64,000 nucleotides of DNA from Lycium barbarum (taxonomy: Eukaryota > Streptophyta > Magnoliopsida > Solanales > Solanaceae). Shown here piece by piece: positions 10,501-21,880 of this stretch (its first letter is position 1; every line of letters starts with the position of its first letter). Below the pieces are notes generated by a model. The model saw only the letters and a program-made list of their open reading frames with translations, was not told the origin of the DNA and made no database searches. The position numbers were made by a program, and so were the translations under genes. Location: positions 10,889,205 to 10,953,204 of the forward strand of contig NC_083345.1 in the NCBI RefSeq assembly GCF_019175385.1, given 5' to 3'.

Positions 10501-11086
10501 TAACTTAAAGCTAATGACAACAAGTCTTCAAGCAAAAATGGACTTCGAGTACTTTTCAATCACTGAAACGACAATCCGAATTTTTGCTTATCCTTGATGT
10601 ATTGAGCCTATCTTATAATCACACAAAAATAAGTAGGGTTCTATATAAAATATTCAAGTTTCGGAGTCTCGAAGTATGATTAATATATGACTAAAGTACG
10701 TAAAAAAATGTGAAAATGTAAAAAAAAAAATACTTTAAATACTGCGTTAAAGGTACTATTGTACCATATATATTTTTTCTAGGGTATTTTAATTCAAATC
10801 CTTTTTTATTTGGTCATTTTGGTTCCGCACTCCCTAAACGATCAAATCAATTTATATGCATCCTCTCCAATAATGTAAAATATGCTTCAAAATAATTGAA
10901 AAGTCCAAACATATCTCTACGTGACTTTTACCTATTGGCCAAATCAAACCAATATTTACATGTATGATAGAAAAAGACTATTTGGAGGCCATATTTGAGA
11001 ACAAAATTAACGGTGGGTTAGAATAAAAAGAGCTTCAAATAATTAATTGTTAATTACAAATACAAATTACATGATTAAATAAATTA

Positions 11087-12050
11087 GGCCCATTTATTTG
11101 TATTAATATTAAGACATTTGAATCTGAATATACATCTGAATGATTAAGATGTCTCTAGATCTGTACATTGAATGATTAAAATTGTTTCTTTTTTCAACAT
11201 CTGAATAGTTTTTTTTTAATTTTATTTTAAACATAATAAATATATAATTCAAATAAAAAAGTTATTGAATAATAGAAAAAAATATAAACTTAACAAAATA
11301 ATTGTTTGATAAAAAAATAACATATTTATGTTCGCTATTAATGGTGAAGATGGTTTTGTAGTCATGGTGGTGATGGTTGATATTAGTGACAAGTAATGGT
11401 GGTTATGATAGTTGTCATGGTGGAGGTGATTAGGGTTGTAGTGATTGGCCCAATGGTGGTGGTTGGTAATGGTGATAGTTGTAATGGTGGAGTTGGTTGA
11501 TATTAGTAGTTGAAGATTTTAGTGGTGGTGACTTAAAAATGTCGGGTGGTTGCCGAAGGTGTTGATGTTAGTTGACGGTAGTGCTAGTTGTGATGGTGGA
11601 GGTAGTTGGTAGTAGCATTAACCGCAGTGATGGTAGTGGCTGATAGTGATGGCGGAGGTGGCGATGGCGGTGACAGTGAATATAGTTATAATGATAGAGG
11701 TGGTAGGTGGGGTAACAACTGAAAGTAGTGATTGACAATCTTGATGCTTGCAAGTGGCAGTTGTGATAGCAGAGGTGGTTGGTGATGGTGGTTGGAGGTG
11801 ACGATTGGCGATGGTGGTGGCAGTTGTGATGGCAGAGATGGTTAATGGTGGTGGTTAATGGTTGTGGATAGTGGTGATGAAAATTATCCATAGAAAATTA
11901 CCTCATAATGATATTAAGGCGTTGTTCAAGATCTTAATAATTAAGACCCCAATTCAGATCAAATAAGTGTTTTAAATCTTAATGTAAACAAATGCACTTG
12001 GTCTAAATCATTTAGCCTCAAACCTCCCTTAAGTGCAAACAAATAAGGCT
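11087..12050. mobile_element. PIF/Harbinger-like MITE carrying a GGT-rich minisatellite
   Basis: It starts 'ggcccatttatttgtatt' and ends 'gtgcaaacaaataaggct', giving imperfect TIRs. It is flanked by the 3-bp duplication TTA (11084-11086 and 12051-12053), typical of PIF/Harbinger. Unit B shows the uninterrupted site near 21491. The interior from about 11340 to 11890 is an irregular GGTGATGGT-type repeat. The minus-strand frame there (His/Thr/Ser-rich) is a product of that repeat. Confidence 0.75.
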
Positions 12051-13191
12051 TTAATGTCTTTTACTCTTTCACAATTTAAATGTTTTAATTTGACTATGAC
12101 TCGCTTTATTGAGAATATATGACTGTCATATGTCCAAATAATTAAGTGCTAATTGAAAATACTAATTACAATGACTAACATATTTATTGGTTTATGAAAT
12201 GTCTTATTTAGATTTTATTTATTACTCTCTCTGTTTCAACTTGTTTGTTTGGTTTTGACATGGTACAGAGTTTAAAAAAGTAAATAATGAATCTCGTGGT
12301 CTTAAACTAAAGATATACAGAATCAAGGGGTGTTCAAACGAGACCGAAAAACCGATCCGAACCGATAAACCAAGTCAAACTGATTTAATAAACCGAAAAC
12401 CGGCTCGGTTTGATTTGGTTTGGTTTTAGATTTTTAAAAACCGATAACATTTGGTTTGGTTTGGTGTTACCCATAAAAAAAAACTGAACTAAACTGAACC
12501 GAACCGATAAATATGTACATATTTAAAATATTATATATATTTATATATGTTAATTAAACTTTATCTATTTTTTAACTTCTTCATAATTTAGGACCATTCC
12601 AAGAGAAAAGTCATGTTCCCCAAGCCCATTTACGTTTAAAGTAAAATAAAAATTACTTTTTTATTTTATTTAATGCCTACTTAGTGGGTGTTATTTTATT
12701 GAACTAAATAATACGACTTACAAAGCAAAAGAAAAGCAGAAAACGTAAAGTACACCAAATGAAATGAAAAGCCACTTTCCTAATCTGCACTTTCCTATTC
12801 CTCTTCTACACCACTGAATAGTTAACATAAATATTTTTTTCCCTCGTTAGATTTTTAGTTCCCTCCTCTTATTTCCTCCCAAACCCTACCTCTATTCTGC
12901 TCTCACAATAACAATTAAGTACAAGAAGCTTTAATCCCTGTAAGTCTGTAACTTTTTCTTCCCTTTTCTTTTTTGGTTACTTTTTGTATGTTCCCTACTC
13001 TTGTTTGTGTAATTATTTTTGAGTCTTTGAAGTTTTACTTGAAGAATTGCTTCTCTAGTCTTTCATCTTGTATGTGTTTTTTATTTTATTTCTCTGTTAT
13101 TTTAGATTTTCTCCACTGATTTAGGTTTTTTCTGTTATTTTAGATTTTCTCCACTGATTTAGGTTTTTTCTGTTGATTTAGTTTTTATCTA

Positions 13192-14064
13192 ATGATTTTG
13201 GATTTCTCTATTTATTTAGATTTTTGGATACTTTTTTTCACAACTACTCAAAAAGAGGTGGAGCCAGTGGAGGTAACCAACAAAGTATCTCCAACTATTT
13301 TGCTGGAACCTGAGCTTGACGATGATAAGACTCGTGATATTACTCCCAATCATGCTAAAAAGCGGAAACAAACAACTCTTTGCGACCCTGATCGTAGCCT
13401 TGTGAGTAGTGACAGGAGAACATCCGGCGTTTGGAAACACTATTCTGAATATCTTGATAAATGGGGTAAGAAAAGGGCGAAATGTAACTACTGTACTAGT
13501 AACTTTGCTTCTGAAAGTACGAATGGGACCTCAACGCTATGGAGACATTTAAATGAGTTTTGTCCTAATTCCCCTCTTAGAATTATTGACAGAAATCAAT
13601 CAAGAATCAAGGTAGTTAAAAAAGGGGAACAAGCATATAGTACATGTATTGTAGAAAAGGTTGTGATTAACATCAATGAGATTAGGAGAGTCATTGCTGA
13701 GTCTATCATTATTGACGAACAACCTTTTAAAGTTGTTGAAGGGGAAGGTTTTAGGAGATTAATGGCAGTTGCTTTGCCTAATTTTCAATTACCTTCTCGC
13801 TTGACTGTTGCTAGACAATGTTTGAAAATATATCAAGAGGAGAAACAAAAGCTTAAAAAGCTTATTCATAATCAACGTGTATGTGTTACTAGTGATACGT
13901 GGACATCACTTCAAAATCTAACTTATATGGTTGTCACTGCCCATTGGATCGATGATAAGTGGAATCTGAAAAAGAAAATTCTCAACTTTTTCCAAACATC
14001 AGATCATAAGGGTGAGACAATTGCTAAGGGGATTGAGGCGTGCTTATTTGATTGGGAAACTTGA
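13192..14064 (+). pseudogene. hAT transposase, N-terminal part (BED finger), truncated
   Basis: The frame encodes 290 residues of a RICESLEEPER-like hAT transposase. A BED zinc finger spans about residues 78-124 (W81, C98-x2-C101, H119-x4-C124). The stretch SRLTVARQCLKIYQEEKQKL and the first catalytic-aspartate region (VTSDTWTSLQNLTYMVVTAHWID) follow. The chain stops right after KGIEACLFDWET, where the second Asp block (VDNASSN) should come. The remaining catalytic core, the C-x2-H motif and the dimerisation domain are absent. The first 20 residues are probably not coding; the true start may follow an intron. The frame is otherwise open, so loss of the 3' half appears to be one event. Confidence 0.82.
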
Positions 14065-14208
14065 GATAGTTGAAAAAGGTAAATTTACACATTTAACTCT
14101 TTATGAATATGTCTTTTATGTTTTAAAAAGTTTTAGCACCTACTTTGTTAAACTTTTTTTTTTTTTTTCAGAATATGCTGGCACAACCTTGAGCATTGAT
14201 TAGTTTGG

Positions 14209-14487
14209 ATGTTGCAATTGAAATTCGTAGTGCAACTGTTTTGCTCTTTATTTTTGAAGTCATTTCCTTCGTGGACCGTAGGAGTTGAACAATCCACCAA
14301 CTTATGGATTTATTTTGCTGATATCTTGCCCTTTTTAGCGCTTATCATTTTAGCTTATATACTTTACAAGAACATCAGACATAGTTCTAGTCAGGACATA
14401 TTCAAGTTTGTTATTATTGGAACCATATTTGCTTCTTCTCTTATAGCTCTAGCTTGGGCTTTAGATGGTAACTTATTTAGCTTATAA
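14209..14487 (+). pseudogene. Captured fragment of an unidentified membrane protein inside the hAT
   Basis: The frame reads 92 residues with two strongly hydrophobic segments, ADILPFLALIILAYILY and IFKFVIIGTIFASSLIALAW, joined by a short charged loop. This is unlike any hAT transposase. It ends at a GT-like site (gatg|gtaac), and an acceptor-like poly-T then AG lies just upstream at 14152-14170, so it may be an exon taken with its introns. A distant resemblance to multi-pass GPI-anchor ethanolamine-phosphate transferases is possible, but I cannot support it by eye. Source gene unknown. Confidence 0.45.
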
Positions 14488-15120
14488 ACTTTTCTTCTGT
14501 CCTCACTATCTTTGAACGAGTTCAGGTATCTTTGAAGATTAATGGCAGTTGCTTTGAAATTCTATTGATTTGCAGTATGAAGGTAGTGTATATTTGACAT
14601 GAGCCTGGATGGAGCGACATGGGTAATGATAAGGATTCATATATCCGATCCCAACATATGAAAATAACAAGTGCAAGTTTGTAAATAAGTTTGTCAATTT
14701 TTTTGCATTATAAAATATATTATTACAACCCGGAAAAACCAAACCAAACCGATAAAATCGACAAAACCGATAAAACTGAAACCGATAGAATTTATACTAT
14801 AATGGTTTGGTTTGGTTTGAATATTAAAAAAAAAACGCCTTAATTGTTTTGGTTTGGTTTTAGCCAAAAACCGAGTCAAACCGGACCATGAACACCTCTA
14901 ACAGAATGTATCAAATCATTTAATCTTGTGGTCTTAAACATGTCACGTGAAAAGTTGGAATCAAAGAGTTGCCAAAAAGGGAAAAAGCCACTTTCTTAAA
15001 CGGACTAAAAAAATAAGACAAACAAATTAAAACAGGGAGAGGGTAATTATTTTATAAGAAATCATACTTATTGCGAACAAACTTAATTATTTGGTATTCA
15101 CATCTGAATTGGAAACGATG

Positions 15121-16204
15121 TTACTATTATATATAAGGGAGAACAAAAGGACTTTTGTAGTCCTCACAAAACTTTCCCAAAAAATATTAAACTTTTCAAT
15201 TAATTACTTTTAGGTCCTAATCTTATTTTTTAAAGTCAAATTTATTTTTTGTTCTTATGGTCTACCTTTTAAAAGTTGTCGAACATTCTGCCTTATTTAC
15301 CTGTTTTCTATCAGGTATCCGGTACCCATTGGAGCTCGCCTAATCCAGATTCGTGTAGCATAGGGCCCAATCGGGGGAGCGCTCTCTACCAAGAATTTTT
15401 TCATACCCAGACTCGGCCCCGAAACTCTTAGTTAAGAGAGGAACAACCCCATCTGCTGCACTTTATTTCCCCTGTTGCTTTCTTCTATTGATCTTATCTA
15501 TTAACCTAAAAAATAGTCATTTCTTCGCTAGATATTCTTGTTGCTCTTTGTTTTCTTCGTTTTCATTTGTTGCTTATTATAGATTTTTACATGTAAGCAT
15601 TTCTTTTACTTAATATTTATACTTTAATGAGCTCATATGTGTTTACCAAGATTAGTACAAAAATGATTTTCAGATAGTTTTAAAAATTATTAAATGATGC
15701 CATATAATGTTAAAATAAAGACAATATTATCAGTTAAGATCGAGTTATAATATTATCAGTTAAGATTGGGTTGTCTTTAAAATCTCTTGTTTGGTTAACT
15801 AAAATTAATCTTTTAAACACAAAATGAGTTTGAAGTAGGGCATAATTAGAGTGTCAGCTACCGATTTGATCGGATTCGGTAGCACTTTGGTCCAAATTTT
15901 GTATTTGTCTTAAAAGTTCATTAAATATGTACAAATTATTAATTGAGAACTAAATAACTTAAAAAATTAGAATTCGAAACTCATATATTTCAAATTATGG
16001 CTCCGCATTAATTTGAAGTAAATAATTGCATCAAAATGAAGGTTAAACTATTAAAAGAGTGAAATGAAAGTTTTGCTTTTATATATTGAAAATATATTAT
16101 TCGAAGTTTAATTATTACCAACATAAATTATATTTCCTTAATTAAAATATTACTTTTTATATTTAAAGTTGGGCCTGGATTTAGCACGGGCCTGATGAAA
16201 CTAG
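15121..16204 (+). mobile_element. Non-autonomous Helitron 1 (1084 bp)
   Basis: The 5' end 'ttactattatatataaggg' resembles the common plant Helitron start TC-TACTATTATATATAAG with the C lost. The 3' end is a short GGCC...GGCC stem ('ggcctggatttagcacggg') followed about ten bases later by CTAG and a host T. No target duplication is present, as expected. Unit B gives the empty site at about 27645-27652 ('acaata|tagtaaat'), which fixes both ends. It contains part of a tRNA-derived SINE (15320-15420). Confidence 0.75.
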
Positions 16205-16811
16205 TAGTAAATTATATGTATGCAAATTCACATATTTAATGAGAGAGAGAAAAAAAATCATTCCAAAACTACCACACACATTTTCAAAAGAATATAATAA
16301 TTTTAACGTATACACATTGTACACCATAAAAGTGTACACGGGAGCTTACAGATTTTGCCTAAGATAACTGACGAGATAAATATATAGTAGAATAATCAAG
16401 TGGGTAACCATTGAAAACAAATGCGTCAAAAGAAAAAAGTTGAATAGATCGACAACCCTTTCATTTAGGTATTGAACTAAGACTTAATCTGATTAAGCAC
16501 CTGAATATATAACAACATATTTCTATTTCAGAGTCAAAATTTCATAAAAGTTTATGCACATGTTCTTAGACATCCATTACGCAAATAAGTTAACCACTTA
16601 AAGTATGCCATGTATTTTAATTATGCATATAAACCTTAATGGTTAGTAAAACCTCAAGCTTGTTTTAATTGATGTTGATGTGTTTAACTAGAGGATGAAA
16701 CATATTTTATGTGATTAATTTATTTACGTAATGGGCGCCTGAGAATATACACATAAAGTTTTTAAATTATAAGTCTGAAGTGCCTAATAAAATTAAATCA
16801 TTACGTTTATA

Positions 16812-18109
16812 TTAGCAATATATGCTCGTGCGATGCACGGGCTGAACGTGTTTATTCGTTTTAATTATCCAGTTTTTAAGGTTTGTATTTTGTAAATAAT
16901 TTTTAAAAATTTGTCATTGTCATGACACAGAAAGTTGTTCATCAATGTGAAAAAGAAAACTAGTAAAAAGGTGAGGGAAAATTAATATTTTGATCTAAGA
17001 TTTTTTCTTTAAATTCTTTAATATCTCATATATATACCGACAAGTTAATATCCATCTCAATTAATTAACTGTTCAGATCCAAACATAAGAATCATTGTGT
17101 TGTATATATGAATTGTTTAAAAGCAAAACTAATAAAATATTTTTATTAAATTAATTAAAAAATATGTTAATAAGGGGTAAATTAGTTACATTATAATTTT
17201 TTTATATTAAAAATTATAGATAAAAAGAATTGTTACAGAGAAATCAAAATTAGAAAGATATATGCTATATTGTAAATCACCAAATTAATTCTTAAATAAC
17301 ATGAAAAGTCAAAAGTAATTGTCTACGCTAACATATCAAGAGAAAGAAATTTTTCTTCTTTTTATTTTACCCTTCACATTAATTGTTGATTTTCAAATCA
17401 TTTTCTTAGGCTACTGAGACTATACTACACTAATAAATATAGATATTATGATAAAATATATACTTCATTTATTAATTCTTAAAGAACGTGAAAAGTCAAA
17501 AGTGAACAAGTAAAAGTGTATGGAGGAAATAAATATGTCGGAGAATTGTTCGTCCTCTCTTGACGTTTAAAGTATAGAGAAAGAAGAAAAACGGGAATAA
17601 AAATCGCTCCCTTTATTAGAGAGAGTAGGAATATGGTAGTAAAATACATCTTTTATTTATAATTTTTTAAGGGTCATGTAAAATCAAAAGTGGACAAGTA
17701 ATATGGGACGAAGGGAGTATATATTTTACCATAATATTCATATTTATTGGTGTATAATGTCAATAGCCTTGAAAAATGATTTGAAAATGAGTAATTAATG
17801 TGAAGGGCAAAATTAATAATAAGAAGAAAAATCAACGTGGACAGTAAAAGTGCACGGACAGTGTATACATGTATGTATACATAAGAAGACAACAAATATT
17901 CAGTACTATGACATATGTCCATATGGAATTAAAAAGTAGTTGGTTAAAATGTATAATTTATTGCCCACGTGGAATTAAAAGTAGTTGGTTGAAGTGTACA
18001 ATTTATATAGCTCTTGGTACAAATATTCATTGCGTGTGCAATATGTAAAGCTTGTGGTACAAGCATTTTATGTTGTGTTCGTCAATTCACCACACTTATA
18101 TATAATAGA
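16812..18109 (-). mobile_element. Non-autonomous Helitron 2, reverse orientation (1298 bp)
   Basis: On the minus strand it starts 'tctattatatataagtgtg' (right end) and finishes with the hairpin 'gcccgtgcatcgcacgagc', then 'atatattgctaa' (left end), a CTRR terminus with host T. Sequence outside matches unit B near 34090-34130, so the block is absent there. No protein is encoded. The host base at the right junction is A rather than the expected T. Confidence 0.7.
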
Positions 18110-18769
18110 AATATGCTCAAATAGAACAAATCATAATTTAAATGTTTAAATAAAATACAACACATCATGTATTGTAAATCACATTGCTTAAAATTGCAAA
18201 GTTTCTTGAATTCGTCTGATTTACCAAATCCAATGAATAGCGCAACTTTTTCTTAGATCATGAAATTGAACCAAATAGAGACGAACATAGAGAGCTGGTC
18301 TAGTAAATACATTAATATGTGGACATTTATTTAAATTGTTTATTAAAGATAAATTCAAGATTTAAAAACAAAAGAATTTATCATTATATATAAGCAAATT
18401 TAAAATTTAATTTTAATAAATTTAACCTTTAAATTTTTATTATTGAACTCAAATAAAATTTTGACTAGTATTTATTATGTCATTTGATAAGAAATTTGTA
18501 ACTTGTAACATGGCTTGTCTAATATCTAAATATTCAAATTCTAGTTAAAGGTAAATCGATCTAATCTGATCTAGTTACGTAAAATGATTCGATTAAAGAG
18601 TCTATTATTTTTTTTTCTTTTTTCTTTTTATTTTTTGGGCTTAAATAACTAGTAAATTGAGATAAAGCAAATAACATTTCTAGTTGAACACAAAACAATG
18701 TAGGACAACAAAAGAAAGACTTGGATTAAAAAAAGCAAGTAATTTATATATCATAGAAGATTTTACACA
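18110..18769. other. End of unit A and junction with unit B
   Basis: The first 70 bases align with 34115-34170 of unit B. After that I see no further similarity up to the start of SPH copy B. The duplication breakpoint lies in this stretch. No gene is visible. Confidence 0.45.
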
Positions 18770-19195
18770 TTAGTTCCAGTCATACTTTTTGGAGTAAGAT
18801 CCAATAGAATTATCACTTGAAAAGTAAAATCCATCATCATGTACTTTCCAAAAACAATCATAATGATTTGTAACTATATCTGTTCTCTTGCAATCATTAG
18901 AAATTCTACGGTTGATAACATCAAAAAATTGTTGTTTCGAGCCCCAGTAATAGTGACAATAGAAACGAGTTTCACCCACAATACTCCAATGAAATGAAAA
19001 ATGAAAATCGTCACCCACCTTAAGGGTTTTGACTCCAAGATCATTATCTTTCGACTGACAGCGAAGAAATAAAGGAACGTCGTTATTTGAGAAGTCATCG
19101 ATGACATGAATTGTATATCCAGCAGTAAGTGCAGAATTCGTCGTTTGAACGAGAATGGTTAATATGACAAGTGAAAATACAATAAATTTGGTCAT
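18770..19195 (-). CDS. Plant self-incompatibility S1 family protein (SPH), copy B
   Basis: A single-exon gene of 141 residues. It has a signal peptide to about residue 21 (ending TNSA), then the S1 domain with C46, C80, C102 and C114. The signature blocks are RCQSKDNDLG, TRFYCHYYWGSKQQFFDV and CFWKVHDDGFYFSSDNS...SYSKKYDWN. The protein ends one residue earlier than copy A and lacks copy A's N-glycosylation sequon. A TATA-rich motif lies about 65 bases upstream, and three imperfect 85-bp repeats follow it (19262-19512), of which copy A has one. The frame is clean, so it is probably functional. As with copy A, an extracellular signalling role is the family expectation only. Confidence 0.92.
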   Translation of the reverse strand: MTKFIVFSLVILTILVQTTNSALTAGYTIHVIDDFSNNDVPLFLRCQSKDNDLGVKTLKVGDDFHFSFHWSIVGETRFYCHYYWGSKQQFFDVINRRISNDCKRTDIVTNHYDCFWKVHDDGFYFSSDNSIGSYSKKYDWN

Positions 19196-19261
19196 GGTAA
19201 AATTCTTATAGGTTTGTCTACTGAATCACGGCATGTTTTCAACTAGTTTTTATCATTATAT

Positions 19262-19512
19262 ATAGTTGAAATAGACCGTAGTAAGAGGTTAAAAAGTAAT
19301 ATTTATTAAATGATTTTTGCTAATTTAAGATGTGGACTTGATTAATATAGTTGGAATAGACCACACTAAGAAGTTGAAATAAAAAGATTTATTAAATGAT
19401 TTTTGCTAATTTAAAATGTGGATTTGCTTAATAGACCATAGTAAGAGGTTGTGAAAGAAATATTTATTAGTAAATGATTTTGGCTCATTTAAAATGTGGA
19501 CTTGCTTAATTA
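19262..19512 (-). repeat. Three tandem about 85-bp repeats upstream of SPH copy B
   Basis: Each unit contains 'agaccrtagtaagaggtt'-like sequence followed by 'ttattaaatgatttttgct' and 'aatttaaaatgtgga'. Units start near 19262, 19349 and 19432. The matching region of unit A (about 8905-8980) has one unit. They sit immediately upstream of the promoter. Confidence 0.75.
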
Positions 19513-19781
19513 ATAGACATAATACATGATATTATGATATTGCTGTTATCTCTATTAATAGTTTACCTTGTCAAAATATAATGGAAAAAAGTTGGAATTT
19601 ACATTATTTTCTTAATCTTTGAGTAAATACTACATAACTAGATTGAAATTTTATTGACCTAACACTTGTTGGCATTGTTGCAGGATCGAAACCAATCCCT
19701 GCATCTTTTTTATTTCCTTCATGAAACTCGTAATAATGATGAATTTTCCCTCATAAATATTAAATACGTAAGTCATAACTA

Positions 19782-19783
<2 letters not shown>

Positions 19784-19829
<46 letters not shown>
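19784..19829. repeat. (TA)n microsatellite followed by T-rich run
   Basis: About 23 TA units, then 'attttttttt' repeated three times to about 19862. Absent at the corresponding place in unit A. Confidence 0.9.
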
Positions 19830-19833
<4 letters not shown>

Positions 19834-19874
19834 TTTTTTTATTTTTTTTTATTTTTTTTTTTGTTTAACTAATA

Positions 19875-20085
19875 CTTCCTCCGTTTCAATTTATGTGGTA
19901 CCATTTGACTACGCCCACAGATTTAAAGAAAGGAAGAAATACTTTTGTAATTTGTGATCCAAAACAAGTCTTATATAAATGTGTGACTGTAAATCATCTC
20001 ATAAAGTTAAATTGTTACTAAATATAGAAAATGACATTCTTTTTGGAGCAGATCAAAAAAAAGTATGCTACATAAATTGGGGTAA
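19875..20085. mobile_element. Stowaway-type MITE
   Basis: It starts after TA with 'cttcctccgtttcaattta' and ends near 'atgctacataaattgggg', matching the common 'ctccctccgtttcaatttatgtg' family with imperfect TIRs. The exact right end is unclear because of a short local duplication, 'ggggtaaatt'. Confidence 0.6.
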
Positions 20086-20619
20086 ATTGGGGTAGAAATA
20101 GTTGCAATTCATATCATTGTAATACATCATGATGGAGTTCTCGACATTACCTGGTACGAGTTGGACAAATTTTAATTTTTCCTATGTAGAATTTGAATTT
20201 TAATAATACCACCTTGAATATATAAATAAGATTATTTAAATCTTAATTAGAGTTAATTACTGTGAGCTTAATCCCAAAAAAGGTATATAATCTTAATTAG
20301 AGTTAATTACTGTGAGAATTGCAAAAATTAAACAAAGTATTTTGGAGGGTGCAAAAGATGAAAAACGATGAAGTCATAATTTAAACGGTGTGAGCTAGTT
20401 AAGAGTGAGTTCTAAAATGTATACTTAACTAACTTCATATATATTATTTATTTTTCACACGCACGCGCGCACACACACATATATAAGATTTGATCCAGAA
20501 CCATTGAATTTTACTGATCCCGTGAACCATTGTTAGGTCTGCTATTGAAAATTAAGAAAAGATGACAACAACAAGACAAGAGAAACTGTATTTATTCATC
20601 TCAATTTTAAATAAAAATA

Positions 20620-20745
20620 TACAACAACACAGTGTAATCTTACAAGTGGGGTCTGCGAAGGGTAGGATGTACACATGCCTTATCTCTACATTTACAGGAT
20701 AGAGAGGCTATTTCCGGTAGATTCTCGACTCAAAAAAGAAAAAGA
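20620..20745 (-). repeat. TS-SINE/RTE-LINE type 3' tail
   Basis: 'acaacaacacagtgtaat', then 'acaagtggggtctgcgaag', then 'agattctcgactcaaaaaag'. Complete copy of the recurrent tail. Confidence 0.65.
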
Positions 20746-20847
20746 TAAGATCAATAGAAAATATTCAAAATCAGAAGGTAAACATTGACACAAACCATCG
20801 ATAATATGAGGCACAATTTCAAATAAAAACATGAACACCCTAATTTT

Positions 20848-21020
20848 TAATTCCATTCGTAGTTGCTTTTAAAATCAGTAAAAATCATCTTCAGCCATAG
20901 TTTCACAAAAAATATCAAACTTTTGATGTTTCAAGGCCTGCCAAAAACATTGAAATGAAATGACAATGATATTGCCACATGCAACTCTAGATCATTGTCT
21001 TTAGATTTACAATGTTATTG
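20848..21020 (-). pseudogene. Broken SPH gene fragment
   Basis: The minus strand reads HCKSKDNDLEL near the right end and KSNYEWN-stop at 20848, matching the start and finish of the S1 domain. Between them the frame shifts several times and much of the central domain is missing; an AEDDFY block is recognisable. No signal peptide remains. It lies about 1.7 kb from SPH copy B. Confidence 0.75.
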
Positions 21021-21572
21021 TAATAGGAAATAACCACTATCAAATTTAGTGATAGTTCAAATTTACTTTTGAAGAATTCGATGTTTTTTGTATTTGTCCT
21101 TCATTAATCTTTTAACCCATAAAAGCCTTATATTGTCAATTTCATCTCATATTTGCTACTCCCTCTAACAGTTGTTCAATTTGGCTCTCTCATTTGTCAT
21201 GATGCAGCCACGTAGGTAAATAAAAGATTCAAACTTACCCCTAAACTATCAAATTGATTTATATGTATCCTTTGCAATAATTGTAAAGTTTTCTCCGAAA
21301 TAATCGAAATGTCCAAATGTATCTCTATGTGGCTTTTGCCTTATCGGCCAAATCAAACCAATATTTCTGCGTACGATAGAAAAAGGATATTTGGAGGGCG
21401 TATTTGAGAACAAAATTAACGGTGGATTAGCATAAAAGTAACTTCAAAAAATTAAGTGGTAATTATGAATGTTAATTATATGATTAGCCTAATTAGTGTA
21501 TTTACTCTTTCCTAATTTAACTATCACTAGCTTTATTGGCAATATCTGATATGTCCAAATAATTTAAGTGCT

Positions 21573-21880
21573 TGTTGCCCGCAGCAATAGTACTACCCAA
21601 AAAGGATTAAAAAGTACTCTATAGCTAAGGAAAAGACAGGGATATTTTCATAGATGATTCCAAAAGTAAATAGTACAGCCCTTATATCATACTCAGCTCA
21701 CAACAAGCCAAAAAGACTGTAACTAACTCTTACCCAGTGTCCAATATAAATGTGACAGTTGGTGGACTAAAGTGCAAATAGTAAATAAAAAACTTTGAGA
21801 CTAAACTGTATTTCTGGAAATATAAATATGCAGACCTAACTAACTTAACTAACTTCTTCCTCTCTTATTATTTTGCATCA
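21573..21880 (-). repeat. 3' LTR of the Ty3/gypsy element (308 bp)
   Basis: Begins 'tgttgcccgcagc' on the plus strand and ends '...ttttgcatca'. It pairs with 27206-27513, also 308 bp, with about 27 differences by eye. The polypurine tract sits next to its inner edge (minus strand CGGGGGAAGGAT). The outer flank 'gtgct' (21568-21572) is the target duplication. Confidence 0.9.

Larger units (their letters stand above)
12325..14900 (+). mobile_element. hAT transposon with truncated transposase and a foreign insert (2576 bp)
   Basis: The ends are 'aaggggtgttcaaac' and 'gttcatgaacacctcta'-type inverted termini (reading AGGGGTGTTCA and AGAGGTGTTCA inward), followed by accgata/ggtttggttt-rich subterminal repeats. 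The flanks 'acagaatc' (12317-12324) and 'acagaatg' (14901-14908) form an 8-bp duplication with one change. It contains the transposase fragment at 13192-14064 and an unrelated membrane-protein-like fragment at 14209-14487. It has inserted in a Stowaway MITE. A 38-bp tandem duplication lies in the leader (13093-13168). Confidence 0.85.
12225..15043. mobile_element. Stowaway-type MITE split by an hAT insertion
   Basis: The outer ends are 'ctctctgtttcaacttgttt' and 'aaacaaattaaaacagggag', imperfect TIRs of the Stowaway (Tc1/mariner) family. They are flanked by TA at 12223-12224 and 15044-15045. Without the hAT at 12325-14900 the element is about 240 bp, a normal Stowaway size. Unit B carries the empty site 'atttattaattgg' near 27588. 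Confidence 0.75.

Noticed and set aside
11568..11891. His/Thr/Tyr-rich minus-strand frame
   Set aside because: Product of the GGT/GAT minisatellite; no start context or conserved domain.
13216..13440. Minus-strand frame under the hAT transposase
   Set aside because: Shadow of the plus-strand transposase.
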